Positions 1 to 5,372 are shown, counted from the first letter of the stretch. The stretch is 5,398 nt of DNA from an uncultured Treponema sp. (GCA_905373565.1 CAJPTT010000182.1:1-5398); one strand, 5' to 3'. Notes: generated by a model not told the origin, from the sequence alone. Numbers and translations are program-made.

Positions 1-133
1 CTGTATTTAGATAATTTTTTATCTACTTTTCATAGACACTACTATCTTTTCTCACTTTACACGCAAAAACAAACCGCAAAGTACGTTATTCATTCCAAAG
101 ATTCCGCAATACATCTTGGCCCTACTCAATTAT

Positions 134-153
134 TAATTATGAATTCATAATTA
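134..153. repeat. Perfect 20-bp palindrome upstream of the lipoprotein pseudogene
   Basis: The sequence TAATTATGAATTCATAATTA equals its own reverse complement over all 20 bases, centred on GAATTC at 141-146. It lies about 120 bp upstream of the broken lipoprotein gene in an otherwise gene-free stretch (1-273). The length and perfect symmetry would suit a dimeric regulator's operator or a cruciform, but palindromes also arise by chance in AT-rich DNA. I found no convincing -35/-10 pair beside it. From 160 to 260 the base composition becomes visibly more GC-rich, and no gene is supported there. Confidence 0.5.
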
Positions 154-273
154 GTTTCAATTTCCACTCCGCCTTGTACCGCAGCATCCTGCAGACTGTC
201 TGGTCCGACACCGGATAACGGCCTGCCATCCCTTCGTTCATTTGCAATCACTAATCTGTTATAGGAGAAAAAC

Positions 274-1186
274 ATGAGTATACGTATATATAAAACCACC
301 AAGTTCTTGAGTTGGATAGCAGCAGGATTGATACTTGCTGCTTTTGTTTTGAGCTGCAAGCAGCCGAATGCCAGCGCTCCGGAAACGTTTGCTTCTCTAA
401 TTCTTAAAACCCTTACTATATTCGGCAAAGATGCCATATCGGGTCGAATAATTGTTGATAACGATAAGACTGAAGTTAGGGCTGACGATGTGTCTGCCGG
501 TTTTAGTTATGGCGATGTAACAGATGAAATTATCCCCGTAATTGTAACTAATGGTACTCTCAATACAAAAGATAGCATAGTAACACTCTCTGTTCCCGCT
601 GTTGCAGGTAACTACAAGGCATGGAGTATGAATCTAAGATGCGGAATGCGTGTATCGGATAAGCAATACGGACAACGCTATTCTACGCGATTCAACTGAC
701 GGTAATCTTTGCGACAACGCCTATTTTGACAAAACAAGAAAGGGCTTCCGCTTGCCGACTGAAGCTGAATGGGAATATGCTGCCCGTGTGCAGGCTGACG
801 GAACACTTTGCCCTCTGACTTATTTCAGCGGAGCGTTAGGGAACTGTCTTGGTCCAAATGCGAAGATGTATTCTAATTATGTTGCATGGTATGGCTGGAA
901 ATATTACAAAACACACGAGGTAGAAATGAAGGCTGCAAATGCATTAGGTCTATACGATATGAGCGGTAATGTTGGGGAATGGGTCTGGGACGGAAGAAGT
1001 TTAGGGGAGACGGTTAGTCCCGGTCATGAAACCGATCCTGCACTAAGAACCGGTAACCAAGTTATTCGCGGCGGCGAATTCCGCAACAGGCTAGAATTCT
1101 GTCTGGTCGGCGCCCGCAATACGTGCGGCTTCTCAAACTACGATGCAGAACGATGGATAGGTTTCCGCGTTTGCCGGTATCGCTAG
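274..1186 (+). pseudogene. Broken SUMF1/FGE-fold lipoprotein with central deletion and frameshift
   Basis: Two reading frames together spell parts of one surface lipoprotein. The first (274-699, ATG after a TAGGAG ribosome site at 262-267) encodes a lipoprotein signal peptide, with a hydrophobic core at residues 11-27 and a lipobox VLS-C at Cys28. An all-beta domain follows, running to about base 630. The second frame picks up at base 638, directly after a TAA in that frame, and reads DAECVYRIS onward. It carries C-terminal SUMF1 (formylglycine-generating enzyme-like) hallmarks: RLPTEAEWEYAAR (749-787), GLYDMSGNVGEW (947-982), VIRGG (from 1061) and a terminal GFRVCRYR. The N-terminal half of the SUMF1 domain, normally with TMG and YEVTQ-type motifs, is absent between the two parts. 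A simple frameshift therefore cannot explain the break: an internal deletion plus loss of phase is the best reading. Such lipoproteins are usually exported to the cell envelope and often lack the enzymatic cysteines, so a binding role is more likely than sulfatase activation. The C-terminal part could be expressed separately only from GTG650 or an internal ATG, without a signal peptide. Confidence 0.8.
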
Positions 1187-1218
1187 CGTTTTGTCTTAAA
1201 CATAGCCATCTAAGGAAA

Positions 1219-1306
1219 CTGTCCAACAACTGTTTTGCAATCCGCTTTACCGGATATAATAAATCATTCCTTACATAAAGCCGATAAGATTTCAGCTTTT
1301 GGACAG
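1219..1306. repeat. 88-bp intergenic repeat, copy 1, with terminal inverted repeats
   Basis: The ends CTGTCCAACAACTG (1219-1232) and CAGCTTTTGGACAG (1293-1306) are inverted repeats matching at 12 of 14 positions. Inside is a second hairpin, ATCCG (1240-1244) with CGGAT (1251-1255), then TATAAT (1255-1260), TTCCTTAC and GATAAG. The same order of blocks and the same total length recur at 4390-4477. The element fills the gap between the converging pseudogene and the PPOX gene. Transcribed on the minus strand, it would form a branched hairpin just after the PPOX stop codon, so it may also serve as that gene's 3' end. Confidence 0.7.
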
Positions 1307-1309
1307 CCC

Positions 1310-1804
1310 CTATGTTGATTTACTCGACTGATGGGTTTGCCTGCTTTTTGCTGTTATACACGGAACATCGATACGTAATACGGTAACCGCTTTCGTCATC
1401 TGTTCGGTTATTTCAAAATCCCTATCGCTTTGTGTTTTCATCATAAGCTTTAAACCGAATATCTTCTCTGAAATATCTTCAACAATACTCGCTATTCCGT
1501 CTCCCATCACACTCGCATATTCCGAACCGTATTTACACGGAACGTCCCCGCCGGAAATAATTGCAACATTCGTTTCAAGCTCAATAAAAACGCATGGATT
1601 CTTTTTAATAATATCGAGTTTCCGTCCCTCTTTCGCACAATGCACATATAACGTCAGCTTGCCGTCGTCAAATACGAACCCATACTGCATCGGCACAACA
1701 TACGGACGGTCATTATCGATCATACCGATATGCACAACCTTTGCCTGTTCGATAATCGACTTTATGTGTTTGTTATCCGTTACTGCTCTATCCATTCTTC
1801 TCAT
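1310..1804 (-). CDS. Pyridoxamine 5'-phosphate oxidase (PPOX)/Nim-like FMN-binding protein
   Basis: A 164-residue protein of the PPOX-like split-barrel family, whose members usually bind FMN (some bind F420 or haem) and act as small cytoplasmic oxidoreductases. The NimA-type branch is linked to nitroimidazole reduction. It begins MRRMDRAVTD, close to the MRRKDREVTD start typical of this branch, and this supports the chosen ATG. Core barrel motifs are visible: PYVVPMQYGF (residues 34-43), LTLYVHCAKEGRKLDIIKKNPCVFIELE (about 50-77) and KYGSEYASVMGDG (91-103). The length fits the family at about 150-165 residues. A weak ribosome site, AAGG (complement of 1815-1818), lies 10 nt before the start. 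The gene stands alone, divergent from the small membrane protein gene, with 60 bp between them. The true substrate cannot be read from the sequence, and calling it a resistance gene would go too far. Confidence 0.85.
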   Translation of the reverse strand: MRRMDRAVTDNKHIKSIIEQAKVVHIGMIDNDRPYVVPMQYGFVFDDGKLTLYVHCAKEGRKLDIIKKNPCVFIELETNVAIISGGDVPCKYGSEYASVMGDGIASIVEDISEKIFGLKLMMKTQSDRDFEITEQMTKAVTVLRIDVPCITAKSRQTHQSSKST

Positions 1805-1864
1805 AAATATAATACCTTCATGACATATTATTAAGTTATCCGTTATTTTGCCGATGCGTTTAAT

Positions 1865-2086
1865 ATGAGCTTTTCACAACTTTTTACCTTGATAAAGAAT
1901 GTGGTTATTTCTCCCGAAGTGATTATCGTTACGATACTCCTCATGCTATACCTAAATCTCGTATTTTATATTGTACGGTATCAAAAGCCGAAACTTCCGT
2001 CTCTTCAAAGTAGACTTCAAAAAAATCTGCAAAAACCGCTGGAAGAAGCAAAGCCAGCCAATACATCTTCCGATGGGGCAAAGTAA
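1865..2086 (+). CDS. Small single-pass membrane protein of unknown function (73 aa)
   Basis: I do not recognise a family. The protein has a short amphipathic N-terminus, one strong hydrophobic segment at residues 19-37, then an arginine/lysine-rich stretch (RYQKPKLPSLQSRLQKNLQK) and a polar tail ending in SSDGAK. Positive charges after the hydrophobic segment suggest the N-terminus faces out and the tail faces the cytoplasm. No clear ribosome site precedes the ATG, which makes the start less certain. It is kept as a gene because the hydrophobic segment and charged tail form a coherent protein, no strong gene occupies the other strand, and a hairpin with a T run follows 50 bp after the stop. 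It could be an anchor or accessory subunit. Confidence 0.6.
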   Translation: MSFSQLFTLIKNVVISPEVIIVTILLMLYLNLVFYIVRYQKPKLPSLQSRLQKNLQKPLEEAKPANTSSDGAK

Positions 2087-2136
2087 CAGCGAAGATCCGC
2101 ATCACGGTTTAAGCTGCAAATATGTCTGCTGAGAGC

Positions 2137-2165
2137 CTCTCAAAATTTCAGCTTTTAGAGTTTTT
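2137..2165 (+). terminator. Terminator-like hairpin (compact member of the repeat family)
   Basis: CTCT-C-AAAA (2137-2145) pairs with TTTTAGAG (2153-2160), leaving one bulged C and a seven-base loop, and TTTTT (2161-2165) follows. This has the form of an intrinsic terminator for the small membrane protein gene ending at 2086. On the other strand no T run follows, so it would not stop rnhB transcription in the same way. The right arm, TTTCAGCTTTTAGAG, shares TTTCAGCTTTT with the end of the 88-bp repeat at 1219-1306. The bases just outside, TTTCCTTAGATG, are the complement of the left flank of that repeat. It is therefore probably a shortened copy in the opposite orientation. Confidence 0.6.
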
Positions 2166-2190
2166 CCTTAGATGTAATTTGCCATATCTC

Positions 2191-2811
2191 TCAACGAGCA
2201 GTCAGCGCAACAGGAATGCCTTTAATACGAAAGCTGTATCGTTGGATAGGAGAAGCGCCGTATAATCCGATAAGAGAACGGTGAAGTTTTGTTCCATAGC
2301 CTTTGTGCAAATCATAACGGTACAACGGATATGTTTTATGATATTCCATCATGCAATGATCCCGTTCGGTCTTTGCCAGAATAGAAGCAGCCATCACACA
2401 CGGATATCGTCCATCGGCTTTAGGTTCCGCAATCAACTTAAAATTACCGCGAATATCAGGCAGTTGATTACCGTCAACAATAACCGTCAAATTCTCTTCA
2501 TTATCGGCAGCCGTATGTGTAGTATTGCGTCTGTACTGTGTAAATAGAGACTCAAAAGCTTTTTTCATAGCAGCGAGTGTTGCTTGTAAAATATTGATTT
2601 TATCTATTTGTTCGGGGGGTATTGATGCAATCTGCCAATACAGCGCGCGTTCTAGAATAGCCGTCCGTGCAATCTCCCGTCGTTTAGGCGATAGCTTTTT
2701 TGAATCATCCAATAGAGAAACATCAAAGGAATCGGGTAAAATAACAGCAGCAGCATACACGGGGCCTGCAAGCGCGCCTCTCCCAGCTTCATCAATACCG
2801 CAAAACAACAT
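2191..2811 (-). CDS. rnhB: Ribonuclease HII
   Basis: A 206-residue RNase HII, the cytoplasmic enzyme that cuts RNA in RNA-DNA hybrids and begins removal of single ribonucleotides misincorporated into DNA. The four catalytic acidic residues expected for the family are all visible: Asp7 and Glu8 in GIDEAGRGALAGPV, Asp113 in IVDGNQLP, and Asp133 in KADGRYPCVMAASILAK. DDSKKLSPKRRE (35-46) and the C-terminal HKGYGTKLHR (169-178) are further signatures. The length is normal for the family. A polar stretch at about 93-108 (YRRNTTHTAADNEENL) looks like a slightly enlarged surface loop. A GGAAAG ribosome-like site lies about 10 nt upstream of the ATG. The gene is 61 bp downstream of the beta-helix gene on the same strand and has a TATAAT-containing promoter candidate in that gap. 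It could be read from both. Confidence 0.96.
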   Translation of the reverse strand: MLFCGIDEAGRGALAGPVYAAAVILPDSFDVSLLDDSKKLSPKRREIARTAILERALYWQIASIPPEQIDKINILQATLAAMKKAFESLFTQYRRNTTHTAADNEENLTVIVDGNQLPDIRGNFKLIAEPKADGRYPCVMAASILAKTERDHCMMEYHKTYPLYRYDLHKGYGTKLHRSLIGLYGASPIQRYSFRIKGIPVALTAR

Positions 2812-2840
2812 ACCGATTTCTTTCCATGATACTTATTTCC

Positions 2841-2871
2841 ATTATATTCTCTTGATTACAATTGATTACAA
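2841..2871 (-). promoter_or_regulatory. Candidate sigma-70 promoter for rnhB
   Basis: On the minus strand a perfect TATAAT (complement of 2841-2846) lies 19 nt after TTGTAA (complement of 2866-2871). The -10 is strong, but the spacing is longer than the ideal 17 and the -35 is imperfect. Transcription would begin about 20 nt before the rnhB start codon. The -35 region coincides with a tandem 10-bp repeat, so a second TTGTAA lies only 9 nt from the -10, too close to use. Confidence 0.45.
2852..2871. repeat. Tandem 10-bp duplication TTGATTACAA x2
   Basis: Two perfect adjacent copies of TTGATTACAA, at 2852-2861 and 2862-2871, end two bases before the stop codon of the beta-helix gene. They lie in the short gap before rnhB and overlap its candidate -35 region. 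A change in copy number would alter the -35 to -10 spacing. Confidence 0.7.
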
Positions 2872-2872
2872 T

Positions 2873-3757
2873 CTATCTGCGGACAAGAGCTTTCGTAAAT
2901 CCTGTTAATTCAAAATCTCCCTGCTCTTCAACTTTAGAAGCATTGTCGGCGAGGACAGCAGAATCCATCATTTCGAACACAGGAGATGTATACGAACACC
3001 GCACTTTCTGCATTTGTACGGCTGAACCGGTAAGCTCGGCTAGTCTTCCGGTATAATGCGCAGCAAGATTACAAACCGTATCGGTCAACGTACTATCCGT
3101 TTTTACAAAATCGAAGCACAAAGCCATTAATCCGGATGCCGTAAAAGTGCTGCGGAGAGAAGACACGGAGCTTTTTTCGGCACGTATCAATACGGCCTGC
3201 ATACTTTGTTCGGAACTAAAAGACGTGTCGGTGCAGGTTAATCGGCTATCCCTCAGTATCACTGCATCGCCTCCCTCTTTTACGGTAACCGAAACCCCAT
3301 TCAACGTAATGGCAGCGTGAGAACCATACAACACCGGAACGGTACGGGGTTCCGTAAACCGCTCCGAACGGTTTATCAAACATCCTTTTATCTCTAAAGA
3401 AGCGCGTTCAACAACAAAACCGGCATTTTCTCCAAACGTAATTGTCGGATTATTTTCACCGGTTATGCTAATCGGAACGGTCAGAAATACGGCTTCCTCA
3501 ACATACACATTTGAGCAAAGGGAAATGGAAACATACGCAGGTTCACCGCTTTTTACCGGAACTTGCCGGTTTATATGTTCATAAGCGGCAGCCACTGCTT
3601 GCTCAAGCGTATTGAACGGAGCATCGGACGAACCGTTCGCTCTAGGGTTTTTTGCAGTAGCATTTACATAAAAAACTAAACCGTCCGTGGAAAACAGTGA
3701 AAGAGAAAAAAGGAAATATACAAAAAGGCAAACTATCAGCTTACTATTTTTCCACAT
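2873..3757 (-). CDS. Secreted right-handed beta-helix (pectin-lyase-fold) protein
   Basis: A 294-residue exported protein. The N-terminus has lysines at 3 and 6, then a hydrophobic core (residues 7-22) and a likely signal peptidase site near residues 23-26 (STDG). There is no lipobox cysteine, so it is predicted periplasmic or secreted. The mature start, FYVNATAKNPRANGSSDAPFNTLEQAVAAA (from residue 29), is the typical opening of DUF1565/pectin-lyase-fold proteins. The rest is a series of short beta-strand-like rungs such as ISITGENNPTITFG, ASLEIKGCLINRS and AAITLNGVSVTV. No catalytic residues of a polysaccharide lyase are recognisable, so I would not call it an enzyme. The start codon is 6 nt behind the stop of the phosphoribosyltransferase gene, with AAGAAAT directly before it and a stronger AAAGGTG inside the upstream gene. 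This suggests co-transcription and possibly translational coupling. Confidence 0.75.
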   Translation of the reverse strand: MWKNSKLIVCLFVYFLFSLSLFSTDGLVFYVNATAKNPRANGSSDAPFNTLEQAVAAAYEHINRQVPVKSGEPAYVSISLCSNVYVEEAVFLTVPISITGENNPTITFGENAGFVVERASLEIKGCLINRSERFTEPRTVPVLYGSHAAITLNGVSVTVKEGGDAVILRDSRLTCTDTSFSSEQSMQAVLIRAEKSSVSSLRSTFTASGLMALCFDFVKTDSTLTDTVCNLAAHYTGRLAELTGSAVQMQKVRCSYTSPVFEMMDSAVLADNASKVEEQGDFELTGFTKALVRR

Positions 3758-3763
3758 TATTTC

Positions 3764-4366
3764 TTATAACACACCTTTAAAAACTTCACGTAACTCAGGA
3801 TATTGCGCATAGTAGTGCTGCTCAAGCTCTTCGTGAGTTAGACCGGTTAACTCATGACTCATATAATGAATCCATCGGCTATCCTTATCCGAATAAATAT
3901 CGTGCTTTCGGCACCAGTAATCGGGCTGAATAGGCTCACTGCTTTCCCTATTATGGAATACTTTATAATCATGTACGGCTATCTTTATATCGCGCCGTGG
4001 AATACCTTTTTCAAGAAAAGCCGACACAAGATAATTGATGGTAGCACCGCTATCAAAGATATCATCAACCAACAGAACTTTATCCCCACTCCGCAGGTGT
4101 TCGGGGGAATATGTCCATCCGTCAATCATCATCTTTGACTGCTGATGAGCATCCGAATAAGAATGAGCGACAACAGCAGCGTACAAGATAGGCTTCTCAT
4201 CTTTATTCACCAGCTTAAACCATTCATGAATAGCATTCCCTAAAGATGAACCGCCTCGCAATGAAACGTATATTACATCAGGAATAAAGCCGTCTTCCCA
4301 GATTCGGCGCGCTAAACGAAATCCGTTATTACGGACAGTATCATAAGTTAAAAATTCCTTGTTCAT
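3764..4366 (-). CDS. Hypoxanthine/xanthine-type phosphoribosyltransferase
   Basis: A 200-residue type I phosphoribosyltransferase, cytoplasmic, expected to join a purine base to PRPP in nucleotide salvage. The PRPP-binding signature VLLVDDIFDSGAT occupies residues 97-109, with the paired acids Asp101 and Asp102. The diphosphate-binding loop SLRGG is at 35-39. SRWIHYMSHEL (163-173) resembles the WIxFPWE region that holds the base in the xanthine/hypoxanthine enzymes of the COG2236 group, with changed residues after the tryptophan. The base specificity (guanine, hypoxanthine or xanthine) cannot be settled from this. The start is supported by AAGGAA (complement of 4373-4378), seven bases upstream. 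It is the first gene of a probable two-gene unit with the secreted beta-helix protein. Host-dependent treponemes rely heavily on purine salvage, which fits this role. Confidence 0.85.
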   Translation of the reverse strand: MNKEFLTYDTVRNNGFRLARRIWEDGFIPDVIYVSLRGGSSLGNAIHEWFKLVNKDEKPILYAAVVAHSYSDAHQQSKMMIDGWTYSPEHLRSGDKVLLVDDIFDSGATINYLVSAFLEKGIPRRDIKIAVHDYKVFHNRESSEPIQPDYWCRKHDIYSDKDSRWIHYMSHELTGLTHEELEQHYYAQYPELREVFKGVL

Positions 4367-4389
4367 GCTCTTTTCCTTACTTTAAGGCA

Positions 4390-4477
4390 CCTCTATGAGC
4401 TGTTTTACAATCCACATTAGGGGAATATAATCGTATTTCCTTACTGAGCAAACTGATAAGTTCACAGTTTTTAGAGG
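4390..4477. repeat. 88-bp intergenic repeat, copy 2
   Basis: The ends CCTCTATGAGCTG (4390-4402) and CAGTTTTTAGAGG (4465-4477) are inverted repeats matching at 10 of 13 positions. The interior aligns block by block with the copy at 1219-1306: CTGTTTT-A/G-CAATCC, ATATAAT, TTCCTTAC and GATAAG, in the same order and with the same overall length. The terminal sequences differ from copy 1, yet each copy remains self-complementary. This implies that pairing, not exact sequence, is conserved. It lies in the leader/promoter region of the phosphoribosyltransferase gene. Confidence 0.7.
4424..4451 (-). promoter_or_regulatory. Candidate promoter for the phosphoribosyltransferase gene, inside repeat copy 2
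   Basis: On the minus strand TTGCTC (complement of 4446-4451) and TATATT (complement of 4424-4429) are separated by 16 nt, about 58 nt upstream of the start codon. The match is moderate. On the plus strand the same repeat holds TTTACA (4404-4409), 16 nt, TATAAT (4426-4431), an equally good promoter pointing away from the gene. The direction actually used cannot be decided by eye. Confidence 0.35.
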
Positions 4478-4753
4478 CGTTCTTTATAATATAGTCTTTA
4501 TTTCGAATCCGAATATACCGCCACCAGCCACATCAAAACGGTTGTTCAATTTTGAGGAAATATGTCATTGATAGGAAATAAAGCTCTCATTTTCCCAGTA
4601 TAACGATTTCAATTTGCTTGTTCAATAGAAGATTCACGAAGAACTAAGGTAAACGCATTAGGCACTTTTTTGAATACCCCGACCATCATTAATCTGCGCT
4701 TGTCGGAGATACTTTTAAGAAATGATATGAAAACAAAGGTGAGAAAGAAAATA

Positions 4754-4827
4754 TCGGGCAAGCCGGATTTGAACCGGCGACCCCAAGTCCCCCAGACTTG
4801 TACGCTAACCAACTGCGCTATTGCCCG
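4754..4827 (-). tRNA. tRNA-Pro (anticodon GGG)
   Basis: The minus strand folds as a complete cloverleaf. The acceptor stem is CGGGCAA/TTGCCCG, the D stem GCGC/GCGT with loop AGTTGGTTA, the anticodon stem CAAGT/ACTTG, and the T stem GCCGG/CCGGC with loop TTCAAAT. The anticodon loop CTGGGGG places GGG at positions 34-36, reading proline codons CCC and CCU. The C1-G72 pair, A73 discriminator and G35-G36 are the classic bacterial proline identity elements. The variable region is short (GGGTC). CCA is not encoded: after A73 comes a T-rich stretch, so the tail must be added by nucleotidyltransferase. The gene stands alone with its own promoter. Confidence 0.96.
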
Positions 4828-4850
4828 TTTTGTTGCAAGAACAGGAACAA

Positions 4851-4879
4851 ATATTATCGATAAAGTTTCGTTATGTCAA
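4851..4879 (-). promoter_or_regulatory. Sigma-70 promoter for tRNA-Pro
   Basis: On the minus strand a perfect TTGACA (complement of 4874-4879) and TAATAT (complement of 4851-4856) are separated by exactly 17 nt. The -10 ends 23 nt before the first base of the mature tRNA, leaving a 5' leader of roughly 16-17 nt for RNase P to remove. This is the best promoter in the window. Confidence 0.8.
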
Positions 4880-4945
4880 TACTCACGTGTATCGATTATG
4901 AACAAGCATATCAGACAAATAGATTAACAAACAGCTCTCGCAGAG

Positions 4946-4974
4946 TTGACCAAATATCGTTTTTTTTGTATCAT
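4946..4974 (+). promoter_or_regulatory. Sigma-70 promoter for the rpsP operon
   Basis: TTGACC (4946-4951) and TATCAT (4969-4974) are separated by exactly 17 nt, and the spacer contains a run of eight T residues (4960-4967). Initiation near 4981 would give a leader of about 128 nt before the GTG start of rpsP. It is back to back with the tRNA-Pro promoter, with 66 bp between their -35 elements. Confidence 0.7.
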
Positions 4975-4998
4975 AGTCTGTATTTTATTCTTGGGTAT

Positions 4999-5065
4999 CT
5001 CTAAAAACTCGATCAGCTTTTAGAGGTTCCCTCTTGAAGGAACATCCCTAAAAGCTGCTATTTTT
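4999..5065 (+). promoter_or_regulatory. rpsP leader with two mutually exclusive hairpins (attenuator-like)
   Basis: Hairpin A pairs CTCTAAAA (4999-5006) with TTTTAGAG (5018-5025). Hairpin B pairs CAGCTTTTAG (5014-5023) with CTAAAAGCTG (5048-5057), then extends through GG/CC and TTCC (5027-5030) with GGAA (5039-5042). It is followed by the T-rich stretch CTATTTTTAG. A and B share bases 5018-5023, so they cannot form together. The longer B with the T stretch looks like a terminator, and the earlier A like an anti-terminator. The arms are the same CTCTAAAAGCTG module as the intergenic repeats. Whether it regulates or is only a repeat relic is unproven. Confidence 0.5.
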
Positions 5066-5108
5066 AGTAGTTCCTACTATAAATCAATTAATTTCCGGGA
5101 GGATTAAC

Positions 5109-5357
5109 GTGAGCGTAAAAATCAGACTCAAGAAATTCGGGACCAAAAAGCGCCCGTATTACCGCATCGTGGTGCAGGATGTTCGCGAACCGCGTGACGG
5201 TAAAACGATCGACGAGGTCGGCATCTATCATCCTATCGAAGCGGAGGAGCGGCAAATTGCTTTTGATGCCGATAAGGTACGCGGTTGGCTTAATAAAGGC
5301 GCTCAGCCGACCGACACTGTTCGTCACTTACTTAATAAAAAACAATTCACGTTATAA
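5109..5357 (+). CDS. rpsP: 30S ribosomal protein S16
   Basis: An 82-residue S16, a small-subunit assembly protein that binds 16S rRNA. The full family pattern is present: SVKIRLKKFGTKKRPYYRIVVQD at residues 2-24, VREPRDG (25-31), DEVGIYHP (35-42), and the C-terminal helix region around DKVRGWLNKGAQPTDTVRHLL. The length is normal. The start is GTG, placed 5 nt after a strong GGGAGGA ribosome site (5097-5103); this fits the N-terminus of the family and excludes later ATG codons. It heads the usual bacterial cluster rpsP-khpA-rimM-trmD-rplS, of which only the first two genes reach into the window. Confidence 0.98.
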   Translation: MSVKIRLKKFGTKKRPYYRIVVQDVREPRDGKTIDEVGIYHPIEAEERQIAFDADKVRGWLNKGAQPTDTVRHLLNKKQFTL

Positions 5358-5372
5358 GGTCGGCTATCGAAC

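Larger units (their letters stand above)
4381..4753. other. Gene-free region between the phosphoribosyltransferase and tRNA-Pro
   Basis: These 373 bases hold the second 88-bp repeat (4390-4477), which overlaps a candidate promoter for the phosphoribosyltransferase gene. From about 4478 to 4608 I see only AT-rich DNA. Between 4609 and 4740 the minus strand stays open for over 40 codons and ends FKKVPNAFTLVLRESSIEQAN. It has no ribosome site, and its only upstream start lies within the tRNA gene. I treat it as non-coding or a gene remnant. Confidence 0.5.

Noticed and set aside
8..25. AT-rich hairpin TAGATAA/TTATCTA with loop TTTT
   Set aside because: The stem is seven mostly A-T pairs with only a short T-rich tail, and the gene it might terminate is outside the window. 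It is too weak to call a terminator.
126..437. Minus-strand 103-codon frame over the lipoprotein start
   Set aside because: It is antisense to a clear signal peptide and lipobox, has no ribosome site, and its last codons come from the AT-rich palindrome.
630..650. Programmed ribosomal frameshift joining the two lipoprotein parts
   Set aside because: No slippery heptamer or downstream hairpin is seen, and a frameshift would not restore the missing central SUMF1 segment.
638..1186. Independent functional SUMF1 protein starting at GTG650
   Set aside because: It would lack a signal peptide and the N-terminal half of the fold, and no ribosome site precedes GTG650. A relic of the longer gene explains it better.
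2281..2908. Plus-strand frames opposite rnhB
   Set aside because: They are shadows of rnhB, which has all four catalytic acids on the minus strand, and they show no domain or ribosome site.
4609..4812. Minus-strand reading frame of 67 codons
   Set aside because: Its start lies within the tRNA-Pro gene and it reads through the tRNA 3' half. The VWGTWGRRFKSG-type peptide is a familiar artefact of translating a tRNA.
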